Part shown: piece by piece, positions 1 through 6,789 of the stretch
How the letters are laid out: each line of letters begins with the position of its first letter
Position numbering within the stretch: position 1 is the stretch's first letter
Source: Methylomonas sp.
Lineage (GTDB): Bacteria; Pseudomonadota; Gammaproteobacteria; Methylococcales; Methylomonadaceae
Direction: 5' to 3'
Assembly: GCA_026989715.1 (NCBI GenBank)
Contig: JALSIU010000146.1
Coordinates: 1-20,621 of the forward strand
Length of the DNA: 20,621 nucleotides
Translations under genes and position numbers: made by a program
Notes under the pieces: model-generated
What the model was told of the DNA's origin: nothing
What the model saw: only the letters and a program-made list of their open reading frames with translations
The model's database searches: none

Positions 1-156
1 ACATCGAGCGACAACCCTATTCGGGCTTAGGTGATCCAGAGCCGCTCAAACAATAATTGGTCGGGTTATTTCTCTAGGCGCATAAATCGTGAACACCGCT
101 TGGTTTACAGCGTGACTGAGAAAGCAATTATTATCCAATCCCGTTATCATTATTAA
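1..156 (+). pseudogene. yoeB: YoeB-type toxin, 3' part only, broken by a frameshift
   Basis: YoeB toxins are ribosome-dependent mRNA endonucleases that pair with a YefM antitoxin. The window opens inside the gene. From base 3 one frame reads IERQPYSGLGDPEPLK. It then runs into a TAA at 54-56. Dropping the C at 51 puts the reading into a second frame, which gives NNWSGYFSRRI, then NREHRLVYSVTEK, and ends in SRYHY followed by TAA at 154-156. The joined product aligns end to end with the C-terminal half of E. coli YoeB. The residues known to be catalytic there (Glu46, Arg65, His83, Tyr84) are all present, but Glu46 lies before the break and the other three after it. The antitoxin gene, normally just upstream, is outside the window. 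A decayed toxin is most likely; a sequencing indel or a programmed shift is possible. Family recognition is firm. Confidence 0.8.
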
Positions 157-311
157 ACGACCACTACCTTATCACTTACCTTAGGGGAATGAGAATTCAA
201 TAATATATTAAAAATACTTATAATCCCTCAGCCCCCCTGCCAGCAACACTATTTGTAAATCAGGAAATTCTCCCCATACCTTTTACAGAACAAAATATTA
301 GCCCCGTTATT

Positions 312-2189
312 TTACTCACTTAATATCCCACCAAAATCTGCTCCCATATCCTCTTCATCGCGGTTAATCTGCACATGCGTTGGGTAGGCGAAAGATAGAT
401 TATTTTTCTCTAAGATTTCAGCAATTTTAAACAATACATCTTGCTTTACTTCCAACCACTGCGACCAAACGACTGTTTTAGAAAAACAATACACTAAAAT
501 ATCAATTGAAAATTCATTGTAACGATCTAAAAATACCAACTGCGTTGATTTAATACCATGTGCATCTTCATGCGATAAAAACCGGTTTTTGGCTTGCCTA
601 GAAATATGACTTTCTTTAGAGCTGGCAATGCCGGGGTGCTCTGCTAACATTTGCTTAATATCGTCTAGAGCCTGACGAATATCATCCATATTACTTTCGT
701 AGGTTACGCCGATATACATTTTAATACGCCGCCCTACCGAACGCCGATTCCAGTTTAAAACACTGGCAGTTGAGACTAAAGAGTTAGGCATGGTGATTAA
801 GGCATTATCAAAGGTTCTAATGGTTGTGCTACGTAAACCGATTTCGACCACAGTCCCTTCAACATTATCAATCTTAATCCAATCTCCCATTTTGAATATG
901 CGGTCAATCATTATATTCAGGCCGCCGAAGAAGTTAGACAAGCTATCTTTAGCCGCCATGGCAAAAGCTAAGCCACCAATCCCTAAGGTAGAAACAATGG
1001 CAGTAATATTAATCCCATAATGACTCAGGATAAAGGTCAACGCCAATAACACCACCAAGCCTTTGAAGGTCTTGCCTAGTAACAAAATAAGCTCTTTGTT
1101 ATAGACTCTACGACGCTTATCAGCCATATAAAATTGTGCTGTAATAATACTATCGACTAAATTAAATAAGAGATAAACATACAAGCCGCTATAAATAATA
1201 TAGATAAAATTATCAATAGAGGCTTTATATTCAGTCTTATATAGCAAGGCATTCATTGCCAAGTCGATACCAAAAAAGAGTACTAAACACAAAATAGGCT
1301 TGTGCAGACTAACAAACACAATCTCCATATTCTCAACTTTGCCATCATCAAGAATAAAACGCTCAACTAAATGATTACTGCCTTTAGAAATTAAGGGAAA
1401 TGCAATCACATTCAACAAAATAATACAGAGAGAAACAATAATCCCTCCCATATCAATACGTAAAGGCGCAATAGCGTAGTTAATGCCTTTAAATATCTCC
1501 ATATTATTAAAAAAGGAAATAGCGGAAATTAAAGATATTTTTTGTAAAAAACTGGTCGATACAATTTTAGTTGGGTTATGTAGAACATACTCCAAAAAAT
1601 CCATATAAGTATCATATAACCTTATGAGTTGCTCGTAATTTTTTCGCCCATCTATATAAATGGTTTTTTCACCCTTTAATGGTTTAGGAATAGCGGCGCG
1701 CTTCTGCTTTAGCTTTTTAATACGTTTTTTAACTTCATCAATCATCAGTTGAGCCGATTTAAAATTACGACTCGATTCCACCAAAAAAACGATGAAACGA
1801 CCAATTTCACGCCTCAGCAAATAGTCATCAACTTTATATTGGTCTCGCAACACAGCAGCGGTATTACCACGCGTACGATTAATGCTGATTTTTGAAGTTA
1901 ATATTTGTAACTCTTCGTTATGTAAATTATTCACATCATAATCAATATATGAACCTCGAATGACTAATAATAAATTAGCAAATAGGCTATTTTTTTCTTC
2001 CAGCAAACTCCTTAATTGGGTCTCATCCTCATTCAATAAAATTTCCTGATTGACCTCAGCAACCTTTTGAAAAATATTAGCAATAGCGGTATATTTTTGC
2101 TCATCCGCAGGTGCTTGTGCTTCTGCCTGCAAAAAAAACAACAAACCAACGATAAAAAGCAAAATACCGACGAATTTCTTTAGCACCAT
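312..2189 (-). CDS. MscS-family mechanosensitive ion channel, large form
   Basis: A 625-residue member of the MscS family, far longer than E. coli MscS (286 residues). MscS channels open under membrane tension to release solutes during osmotic downshock. Residues 1-26 look like a signal peptide ending AEAQA. Residues 27-240 form a largely helical, charged, presumably periplasmic domain. Hydrophobic segments follow at about 246-268, 297-316, 326-350, 373-391 and 395-412. The last is the pore-lining helix and carries the Gly/Ala-rich run GIGGLAFAMAAKDSLSNFFGG. The MscS beta domain follows (GDWIKIDNVEGTVVEIGLRS, then ITMPNS) and a soluble C-terminal region to 625. An AAAGGA lies 12 bases before the ATG. 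It is the last gene of the minus-strand cluster, about 80 bases after darP. Ligand and gating threshold cannot be read from the sequence. Confidence 0.88.
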   Translation of the reverse strand: MVLKKFVGILLFIVGLLFFLQAEAQAPADEQKYTAIANIFQKVAEVNQEILLNEDETQLRSLLEEKNSLFANLLLVIRGSYIDYDVNNLHNEELQILTSKISINRTRGNTAAVLRDQYKVDDYLLRREIGRFIVFLVESSRNFKSAQLMIDEVKKRIKKLKQKRAAIPKPLKGEKTIYIDGRKNYEQLIRLYDTYMDFLEYVLHNPTKIVSTSFLQKISLISAISFFNNMEIFKGINYAIAPLRIDMGGIIVSLCIILLNVIAFPLISKGSNHLVERFILDDGKVENMEIVFVSLHKPILCLVLFFGIDLAMNALLYKTEYKASIDNFIYIIYSGLYVYLLFNLVDSIITAQFYMADKRRRVYNKELILLLGKTFKGLVVLLALTFILSHYGINITAIVSTLGIGGLAFAMAAKDSLSNFFGGLNIMIDRIFKMGDWIKIDNVEGTVVEIGLRSTTIRTFDNALITMPNSLVSTASVLNWNRRSVGRRIKMYIGVTYESNMDDIRQALDDIKQMLAEHPGIASSKESHISRQAKNRFLSHEDAHGIKSTQLVFLDRYNEFSIDILVYCFSKTVVWSQWLEVKQDVLFKIAEILEKNNLSFAYPTHVQINRDEEDMGADFGGILSE

Positions 2190-2229
2190 ACTCTATTACA
2201 TTCCTTTAAAAACAAACAATTACAAAAAC

Positions 2230-2253
2230 AGCTTAACTTATACTCGCCAAGCT
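2230..2253 (-). terminator. Weak terminator-like hairpin after darP
   Basis: Read on the minus strand, AGCTT pairs with AAGCT across a 14-base loop and is followed by GTTTTTGT. The stem is only 5 bp, so termination between darP and the MscS gene would be partial at best. Confidence 0.2.
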
Positions 2254-2271
2254 AAACTTAGGGATGCTAAC

Positions 2272-2814
2272 TTACTCTGCAAAACTATTTTGCGATGCTT
2301 CTAACAACTCTCTTAAATACCGAAATAATTGCCGAGCAGACTTCGGCGGCTTTTCAGCGGCTAGCTCCTTTTTAGCATTACGAATCAACTGCCGTAATTG
2401 TTGCATATCCGCATTTGGATACTGACTAAGAAATTCGGTTAATGCTTGCTTATCATCTGTTAATAAACGCTCACGCCAACGCTCTAATTGATGTAGTTCA
2501 CGGGCAGCATGGGCACTTTTTGCCTGAATTTTAGCTAAAGCAAGCTCTATAGGCTCTATATCTAACTTACGCATTTTGCCGGTAATAAATTTCATTTGTC
2601 GTTTGCGGGCACTTTTCAACGGCATTTTAGCCGCCTCTAATATCGCAACAACCATATCACCAGGTAAACCTAATCGCTCTATCTGCGCAGGTGCCAAAGC
2701 AACAATCTCCTCGCACATTTTATGAATAACAGCAATATCGCGCTTAAGCTGTGACTTATTAGGCCTAATTGCCCAAGTATCTTCCTCAAATTCGTCTTCT
2801 AAAAACTCTGTCAT
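2272..2814 (-). CDS. darP: DarP (YjgA), 50S ribosome maturation factor, DUF615
   Basis: 180 residues, close to E. coli YjgA/DarP (183). The family (DUF615) binds late 50S precursors and helps their maturation. Recognisable parts are the acidic N-terminus (EFLEDEFEED), then the basic RPNKSQLKRD block, the ALAPAQIERLGLP-type segment near residue 40, and the Lys/Arg-rich stretch KSARKRQMKFITGKMRK around residues 67-83. The C-terminal third is helical, ends with a RQLFRYLRELL segment, and has the charge pattern of an rRNA-binding protein. The ATG lies one base after the TGA of the 61-residue membrane protein upstream (TGATATG), so the two are probably translationally coupled. Family assignment is confident; function is taken from the E. 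coli homologue. Confidence 0.88.
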   Translation of the reverse strand: MTEFLEDEFEEDTWAIRPNKSQLKRDIAVIHKMCEEIVALAPAQIERLGLPGDMVVAILEAAKMPLKSARKRQMKFITGKMRKLDIEPIELALAKIQAKSAHAARELHQLERWRERLLTDDKQALTEFLSQYPNADMQQLRQLIRNAKKELAAEKPPKSARQLFRYLRELLEASQNSFAE

Positions 2815-2815
2815 A

Positions 2816-3001
2816 TCAAACCATCATGATTAAAAAAATTACAAATAAAACCACCCCTGCAATTGGCATTAAGGCTCCCATCCAATCGGTAGGCGCTTCT
2901 TTGCTACGCGCCAACGAAGCCTTAATCCCCGGCCCCATCCAAACAATAATCCCTAAAGCTGCAACACCTAAAAATAAATTTTCCCAGATCGAACTTTCCA
3001 T
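2816..3001 (-). CDS. 61-residue two-helix membrane microprotein preceding darP
   Basis: I do not recognise a named family. The protein has an N-terminal hydrophobic segment (about residues 8-22, LFLGVAALGIIVWMG), a short charged loop (KASLARSKEAPTDW) and a second hydrophobic segment to the end (about 41-61, ALMPIAGVVLFVIFLIMMV). This predicts a hairpin-like inner-membrane protein with the basic loop in the cytoplasm. AGAGGT lies about 8 bases before the ATG, a good ribosome binding site. The stop codon is one base from darP, so the pair is clearly cotranscribed. The PGIKASLARSKEA-(x)n-DWxGALMPI pattern resembles, from memory, short hypothetical proteins in front of yjgA in other gammaproteobacteria, which would favour a real gene; this needs a database search. 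Confidence 0.75.
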   Translation of the reverse strand: MESSIWENLFLGVAALGIIVWMGPGIKASLARSKEAPTDWMGALMPIAGVVLFVIFLIMMV

Positions 3002-3062
3002 TATTTTACCTCTATTATAAAGCTCTAAAACCTATCTAATTCTAAAGCGGCAAGTATCACTC

Positions 3063-3950
3063 TCAATACCTATTGTTTAGAGTCACTTGTCGTAATCGCC
3101 AAGGCTCTATATCAATATTAGCCTCAAGCCTCTCTTCAATACTATCATTTAAGTCAGCAAAAAAATCTAACCCCGTTAATTTTTCAATCCTATCCACGCT
3201 GGTAACATAATCTGTCAGCACTTCATTACCTGTTACCTGCTGTGGTATTAAAAAAGCGATTACCCTTAGGGCATCTGTCGCACAGGGTAAAGCATAAATT
3301 TTATAAAATGCATCCGGTATTTCTACATTAAAAGCCGCAGGCAAACGCTCAGTGCGCCCCGTAAAGACCGGTCCGGTTAAGACCCATAATGCATCGCCCA
3401 GTTGTGTAAAATATTTAATCTCCATTTCTTCCAATCGTTGCCATACCCTGCGATTTAAATTTGGTTTTTGCGGCACAATATTACTCATCAAGAAAGTATT
3501 GAGCTGTGCCTGCTTACCATATAATCTGGATATGGCATAATTAGGTGCCAGATGCCCTCTATCATAGCCACTGCCCGTATAATCTCCCTGCTTTACTTGG
3601 TTAATAGCCCGCCAATCAACACTATAATTTCGTGGCCTCTGATAACTCTCTGCCTGCTTAGCAACCGACTTAACTTGATAACTAACCCACAAAGGATTGC
3701 CGCGCAAATCAGAGTACCCCAACATAAAGTGTGCATTTCTGAACACCCTCACCCAGGTAAAGGGTTGATACCAATACTGACTTTGAGGAATGCCCATAAA
3801 TACTTGTCTAGGTCTTGCAATCTGTACTTCATAAGCATACCATCCCCCTATAACGATGACTAAAAAGCTGACCACTAATGGGTGGTGTAAAATCACTTTT
3901 AATAACTTAAAAAGCATCCCCACCCAGATATTTTGTTTTTTTCGTGCCAT
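3063..3950 (-). CDS. Membrane-anchored DNA/RNA non-specific endonuclease (NucA/Serratia nuclease family)
   Basis: 295 residues. The start is MARKKQ, followed by one hydrophobic helix at about 24-40. The positive N-terminus and absence of a cleavage site suggest an N-in signal anchor with the catalytic domain in the periplasm. The signature DRGHLAPN lies at 130-137, with His133 as the expected general base. The downstream SNIVPQKPNLNRRVWQRLEE block supplies Asn166 and Glu174, matching in order and spacing the Mg-binding Asn119 and Glu127 of Serratia nuclease. The region WVLTGPVF near residues 189-196 is also typical. These enzymes cleave DNA and RNA with little sequence preference. No clear Shine-Dalgarno precedes the ATG. 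The gene is divergent from the DUF6763-like gene and heads the minus-strand group, 61 bases ahead of the microprotein. Confidence 0.88.
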   Translation of the reverse strand: MARKKQNIWVGMLFKLLKVILHHPLVVSFLVIVIGGWYAYEVQIARPRQVFMGIPQSQYWYQPFTWVRVFRNAHFMLGYSDLRGNPLWVSYQVKSVAKQAESYQRPRNYSVDWRAINQVKQGDYTGSGYDRGHLAPNYAISRLYGKQAQLNTFLMSNIVPQKPNLNRRVWQRLEEMEIKYFTQLGDALWVLTGPVFTGRTERLPAAFNVEIPDAFYKIYALPCATDALRVIAFLIPQQVTGNEVLTDYVTSVDRIEKLTGLDFFADLNDSIEERLEANIDIEPWRLRQVTLNNRY

Positions 3951-3976
3951 CGTAAAATAAATACTTACTCAATTCT

Positions 3977-3982
3977 TATAAT
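3977..3982 (+). promoter_or_regulatory. Consensus -10 box for the DUF6763-ATPase-metA-guaD unit
   Basis: A perfect TATAAT sits 21 bases before the ATG at 4004. No good -35 box is visible at 16-18 bases upstream. Transcription would begin near 3989, giving a short leader of about 15 bases with the GAGGA ribosome binding site at 3991-3995. Confidence 0.4.
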
Positions 3983-4003
3983 CTATTAATGAGGAACGCC
4001 ACT

Positions 4004-4303
4004 ATGACTACCATAACAGACCCCGTCATTGACTCATGGTATAAAGATGTTGAAAATAACCTGACCTTTAAGGTCGTTGCCATGGAGGACAATGATGATA
4101 CCATTGAAGTGCAATATTTAAATGGTGAAATTGGCGAATATGACCAAGATAGCTGGTATAACTCAACCATTGACTTTATTGAAGCCCCCGAAGATTGGAG
4201 TGCGCCCTATGGTCAAATGAGTGCCGATGACTTAGGCTACTCAGACCCTGACACGCACACTCCTGATTTAGATGACATGCCCCTTCGAGACTACCAGGAC
4301 TAG
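4004..4303 (+). CDS. Small acidic DUF6763-like protein of unknown function
   Basis: 99 residues from the chosen start, strongly acidic, no membrane segment or signal peptide. The N-terminal half (TDPVIDSWYKD, then LTFKVVAMEDNDDTIEVQYLNGEIGEYD) looks like a small beta-rich domain. The C-terminal 35 residues are Asp/Pro-rich (DPDTHTPDLDDMP) and probably disordered. An in-frame ATG at 3989 would add five residues, but the ribosome binding site GAGGA (3991-3995) overlaps it and is ideally spaced, 8 bases, for the ATG at 4004. From memory it matches a short family annotated DUF6763 in gammaproteobacteria; no function is known. It is 12 bases ahead of the ATPase gene and is the first gene of a four-gene unit. 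Confidence 0.75.
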   Translation: MTTITDPVIDSWYKDVENNLTFKVVAMEDNDDTIEVQYLNGEIGEYDQDSWYNSTIDFIEAPEDWSAPYGQMSADDLGYSDPDTHTPDLDDMPLRDYQD

Positions 4304-4315
4304 GAAACACGCTAC

Positions 4316-5164
4316 ATGAAAATGAGTTCACAAGAATTTCTCAATTGGGATTCTAAAAGCATTACCCTATTGGCCATGTCCGGTGCCGGTAAAACAACCC
4401 TAGCCAATAAACTACCGAAAGAGAAATGGTTTCATTATTCGGGTGATTACCGTATCGGCACTAAATATTTAGGCGAGCCTATTTTAGATAACATCAAACA
4501 ACAAGCCATGGATGTACCTTTTTTAAAGGATTTATTGTTGTCTGACTCCATTTATATCAGCAATAATGTCACTGTTGATAATTTAACACCCGTTTCCAGC
4601 TTTCTAGGCAAAATCGGCGATCCCAAACACGGTGGCTTACCCTTGGCCGAATTCAAACGCAGACAAGCCTTGCATCATCAAGCAGAAGTGGCGGCCATGT
4701 TGGATGTACCTAACTTTATCCATAAAGCTGAAGCCATTTATGGTTATAAACACTTTCTCAATGACGCAGGTGGTAGCGTTTGCGAACTGGATAATAACGA
4801 TGTTTTAAATGTCTTAAGCGAACATACGCTTATTATCTATATTAAAATTTCACCGGAACTGGAAGAAACCATTATCCAACGCGCCAAAACATCACCTAAA
4901 CCACTCTATTATCGTGAAGCATTTTTAGATGAACAACTCACAGAATTTATGCGCCAAAATGCTTATAGTGATACTGACAGCATTATCCCAGATGAGTTTG
5001 TTAGCTGGGTTTTTCCAAAACTATTCAAATCACGCTTACCCCGTTATCAAGCCATAGCAGATCAATATGGCTATACCCTTGATGCGAATGATGTCGCCAA
5101 AGTCGCCAATGAAGAAGAATTTATTCAACTGATTGCGACCGCAATAGACCAACAAACCCCTTAA
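4316..5164 (+). CDS. Conserved P-loop ATPase of unknown function
   Basis: 282 residues, soluble. A Walker A motif lies at residues 20-28 (AMSGAGKTT, Lys26 and Thr27), with Ala where the first Gly is usual. The following block, WFHYSGDYRIGTKYL at about 38-52, reads like the lid/substrate region of a small-molecule kinase or ATPase. Conserved-looking stretches are GGLPLAEFKRRQALHH (about 105-120), FLNDAGGSVCELD (about 147-159) and KPLYYREAFLDEQL (about 195-208). LIIYIKIS at about 172-179 could be a buried beta strand near the active site. I recall proteins of this type in many gammaproteobacteria annotated only as ATPase; substrate is unknown. AGGAAA lies 8 bases before the first ATG, favouring it over the second ATG two codons later. 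It is 12 bases after the DUF6763-like gene and 6 bases before metA, so an operon is likely. Confidence 0.72.
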   Translation: MKMSSQEFLNWDSKSITLLAMSGAGKTTLANKLPKEKWFHYSGDYRIGTKYLGEPILDNIKQQAMDVPFLKDLLLSDSIYISNNVTVDNLTPVSSFLGKIGDPKHGGLPLAEFKRRQALHHQAEVAAMLDVPNFIHKAEAIYGYKHFLNDAGGSVCELDNNDVLNVLSEHTLIIYIKISPELEETIIQRAKTSPKPLYYREAFLDEQLTEFMRQNAYSDTDSIIPDEFVSWVFPKLFKSRLPRYQAIADQYGYTLDANDVAKVANEEEFIQLIATAIDQQTP

Positions 5165-5170
5165 CGCCCT

Positions 5171-6238
5171 ATGCCCATCGTTGCACATACGCCATTACCA
5201 ACCTTCCGGCGTTTACAAGAAGAAGGTGAAGATATTCTTAACCCTGACCGCGCTACGCACCAACATATCCGAGAATTGCATATTGGCTTTCTCAATATTA
5301 TGCCCGATACGGCCTTAGAAGCGACTGAACGTCAGTTCTTCCGACTGGTCGGGGCATGCAATCAAATTGCACAGTTTCATGTACACCCTTTTACCATTCA
5401 AGGTTTACCAAGAGGAGCCGCCGCACAAGAACATATTGACACATATTACGAAACATTTGAGCAACTCAAACAAGATGGCTTAGATGCACTTATTATCAGC
5501 GGAGCCAATGTTACCCGCCCACATTTGCAAGAAGAAGATTTTTGGCAACCATTGTCGGAAGTTTTTCAGTGGGCAAAAGAAAATGTCACGTCTATTCTCT
5601 GTTCTTGCCTTGCCACCCATGCATTAATTCAATTTTGCTATGGTATTGAGCGCACACGACTACCGGCAAAACGCTGGGGGGTCTATGCACACAAAGTCAT
5701 TGACCGCAAACACCCCTTAATTGCCGAAATTAATACCCGCTTTGATGTCCCTCATTCACGCTTTAATGCCGTCTTTCAAGAAGACTTGGCAAAACACGGT
5801 GTCAAAACGCTGGTAAGCAGTGATGAAGCTGGCGTACACCTTGCCGTTAGCCCAGACGGCTTTCGCATTGTTTTTTTTCAAGGCCACCCTGAATATGACA
5901 ATATCAGCTTACTTAAAGAATATAAACGCGAAGTCTTACGCTATATCAATCAGGAAATTGATACCTATCCACCATTCCCACAGCATTATTTTAATACAGA
6001 AGCCCAAGTAATCTTAACGCGTTACCAAACTCATGTGCAAAATAACTTAGCCAATCCACAAGCCATACGGCCGTTTCCTGAGCAAGAAGTCAGCCCGTTT
6101 TTAGATAATACCTGGCGTGATACTGCCAAAGCAGTCTTTAACAATTGGTTAGGGAAGGTCTATCAAATCACCAACCAAGATAGACGCTTGCCTTTTATGG
6201 AGGGCATCAACCCAAACGACCCATTAAACTTGCAATAA
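5171..6238 (+). CDS. metA: Homoserine O-acyltransferase MetA (succinyl- or acetyl-)
   Basis: 355 residues, longer than E. coli MetA (309). MetA acylates the hydroxyl of L-homoserine, the first committed step of methionine synthesis in the cytoplasm. The MetA order of motifs is complete: MPIVAHTPLP start, IGFLNIMPD (about 38-46), the nucleophile Cys146 in CSCLATHA, GVYAHKV and PHSRFN (about 170-199), and FFQGHPEYD with His239 and Glu241 of the catalytic triad. The C-terminal DTWRDTAKAVFNNWLGKVYQIT matches the family's end. The position that in studied enzymes separates succinyl-CoA users (Gly) from acetyl-CoA users (Glu) aligns with Thr115 in SGANVTRP, so the acyl donor is unclear. It starts 6 bases after the ATPase gene with a poor ribosome binding site, suggesting coupling, and guaD follows 4 bases later. 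Confidence 0.92.
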   Translation: MPIVAHTPLPTFRRLQEEGEDILNPDRATHQHIRELHIGFLNIMPDTALEATERQFFRLVGACNQIAQFHVHPFTIQGLPRGAAAQEHIDTYYETFEQLKQDGLDALIISGANVTRPHLQEEDFWQPLSEVFQWAKENVTSILCSCLATHALIQFCYGIERTRLPAKRWGVYAHKVIDRKHPLIAEINTRFDVPHSRFNAVFQEDLAKHGVKTLVSSDEAGVHLAVSPDGFRIVFFQGHPEYDNISLLKEYKREVLRYINQEIDTYPPFPQHYFNTEAQVILTRYQTHVQNNLANPQAIRPFPEQEVSPFLDNTWRDTAKAVFNNWLGKVYQITNQDRRLPFMEGINPNDPLNLQ

Positions 6239-6242
6239 CATC

Positions 6243-6710
6243 ATGCACGAGCAATTTTTACAACAAAGTATTGCACTCGCCAAGGAAAATGTACAAAGCA
6301 ATGCAGGCGGCCCCTTTGCGGCCATCATATGCCAAAACCAACAAATTATTGCAGCCTGCACCAACATCGTCACCACAAGCAATGATCCTACGGCACATGC
6401 TGAAATAACCGCCATCCGCAAAGCCTGCGCCACATTAAACAGCTTTCAATTAAACGACTGTATACTTTATAGTAGTTGTGAGCCTTGCCCAATGTGTTTA
6501 GGCGCAATTTATTGGGCACGCCTCCAGCAAGTCTATTTCGCCTGTGACCGCTTCGATGCCGCAAAAGTAGGTTTTGATGATCGCTTTATTTATGATGAAA
6601 TTGCGCTCCCGCCTGAACAACGTCAAATTAATATGCAACATATTAAATTAGCAACCGCACTCAGCCCATTTATAGCATGGCAAACACAAACCGATAAAAT
6701 ACCGTACTAA
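6243..6710 (+). CDS. guaD: Guanine deaminase, cytidine-deaminase fold
   Basis: 155 residues, nearly the length of B. subtilis GuaD (156), which hydrolyses guanine to xanthine and ammonia. The zinc-site motifs are intact: HAEITAIRKAC with His52 as ligand and Glu54 as proton shuttle, and SSCEPCPMCLGAIYWAR with Cys82 and Cys85. The parts that set guanine deaminases apart from the tRNA deaminase TadA are also present: TTSNDPTAHAE, the GFDDRFIYDEI segment (about 114-124), and the C-terminal LSPFIAWQ ending in Tyr, like the Bacillus enzyme. It lies 4 bases after metA and is probably read from the same message. Purine salvage has no obvious link to methionine synthesis. A broader purine or pterin substrate cannot be excluded. 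Confidence 0.85.
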   Translation: MHEQFLQQSIALAKENVQSNAGGPFAAIICQNQQIIAACTNIVTTSNDPTAHAEITAIRKACATLNSFQLNDCILYSSCEPCPMCLGAIYWARLQQVYFACDRFDAAKVGFDDRFIYDEIALPPEQRQINMQHIKLATALSPFIAWQTQTDKIPY

Positions 6711-6750
6711 ATCCCTATTTTTTAAATGCTACCCCAGGGCAAGCAGTAGA

Positions 6751-6776
6751 CTACGCGACTAAAAATGATCGCGTAG
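6751..6776. terminator. Hairpin between convergent guaD and dapB
   Basis: CTACGCGA (6751-6758) pairs perfectly with TCGCGTAG (6769-6776) across a 10-base loop. It lies in the 79-base gap where two transcripts converge, so a bidirectional terminator or 3' stabiliser is likely, although there is no proper T-run on either strand. Confidence 0.45.
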
Positions 6777-6789
6777 CACAAAAATAACG

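Noticed and set aside
180..245. AGGGG-AAT-GAG and CTC-AG-CCCCCCT as a possible long hairpin after the broken yoeB.
   Set aside because: The loop is about 35 bases and the stem is interrupted; it could be chance in a short intergenic stretch.
3352..3863. Open plus-strand frames opposite the nuclease gene.
   Set aside because: They lie wholly within an intact nuclease frame and show no recognisable family.
3989..4003. ATG at 3989 as start of the DUF6763-like protein.
   Set aside because: It overlaps the ribosome binding site of the ATG at 4004 and falls at the predicted transcription start.
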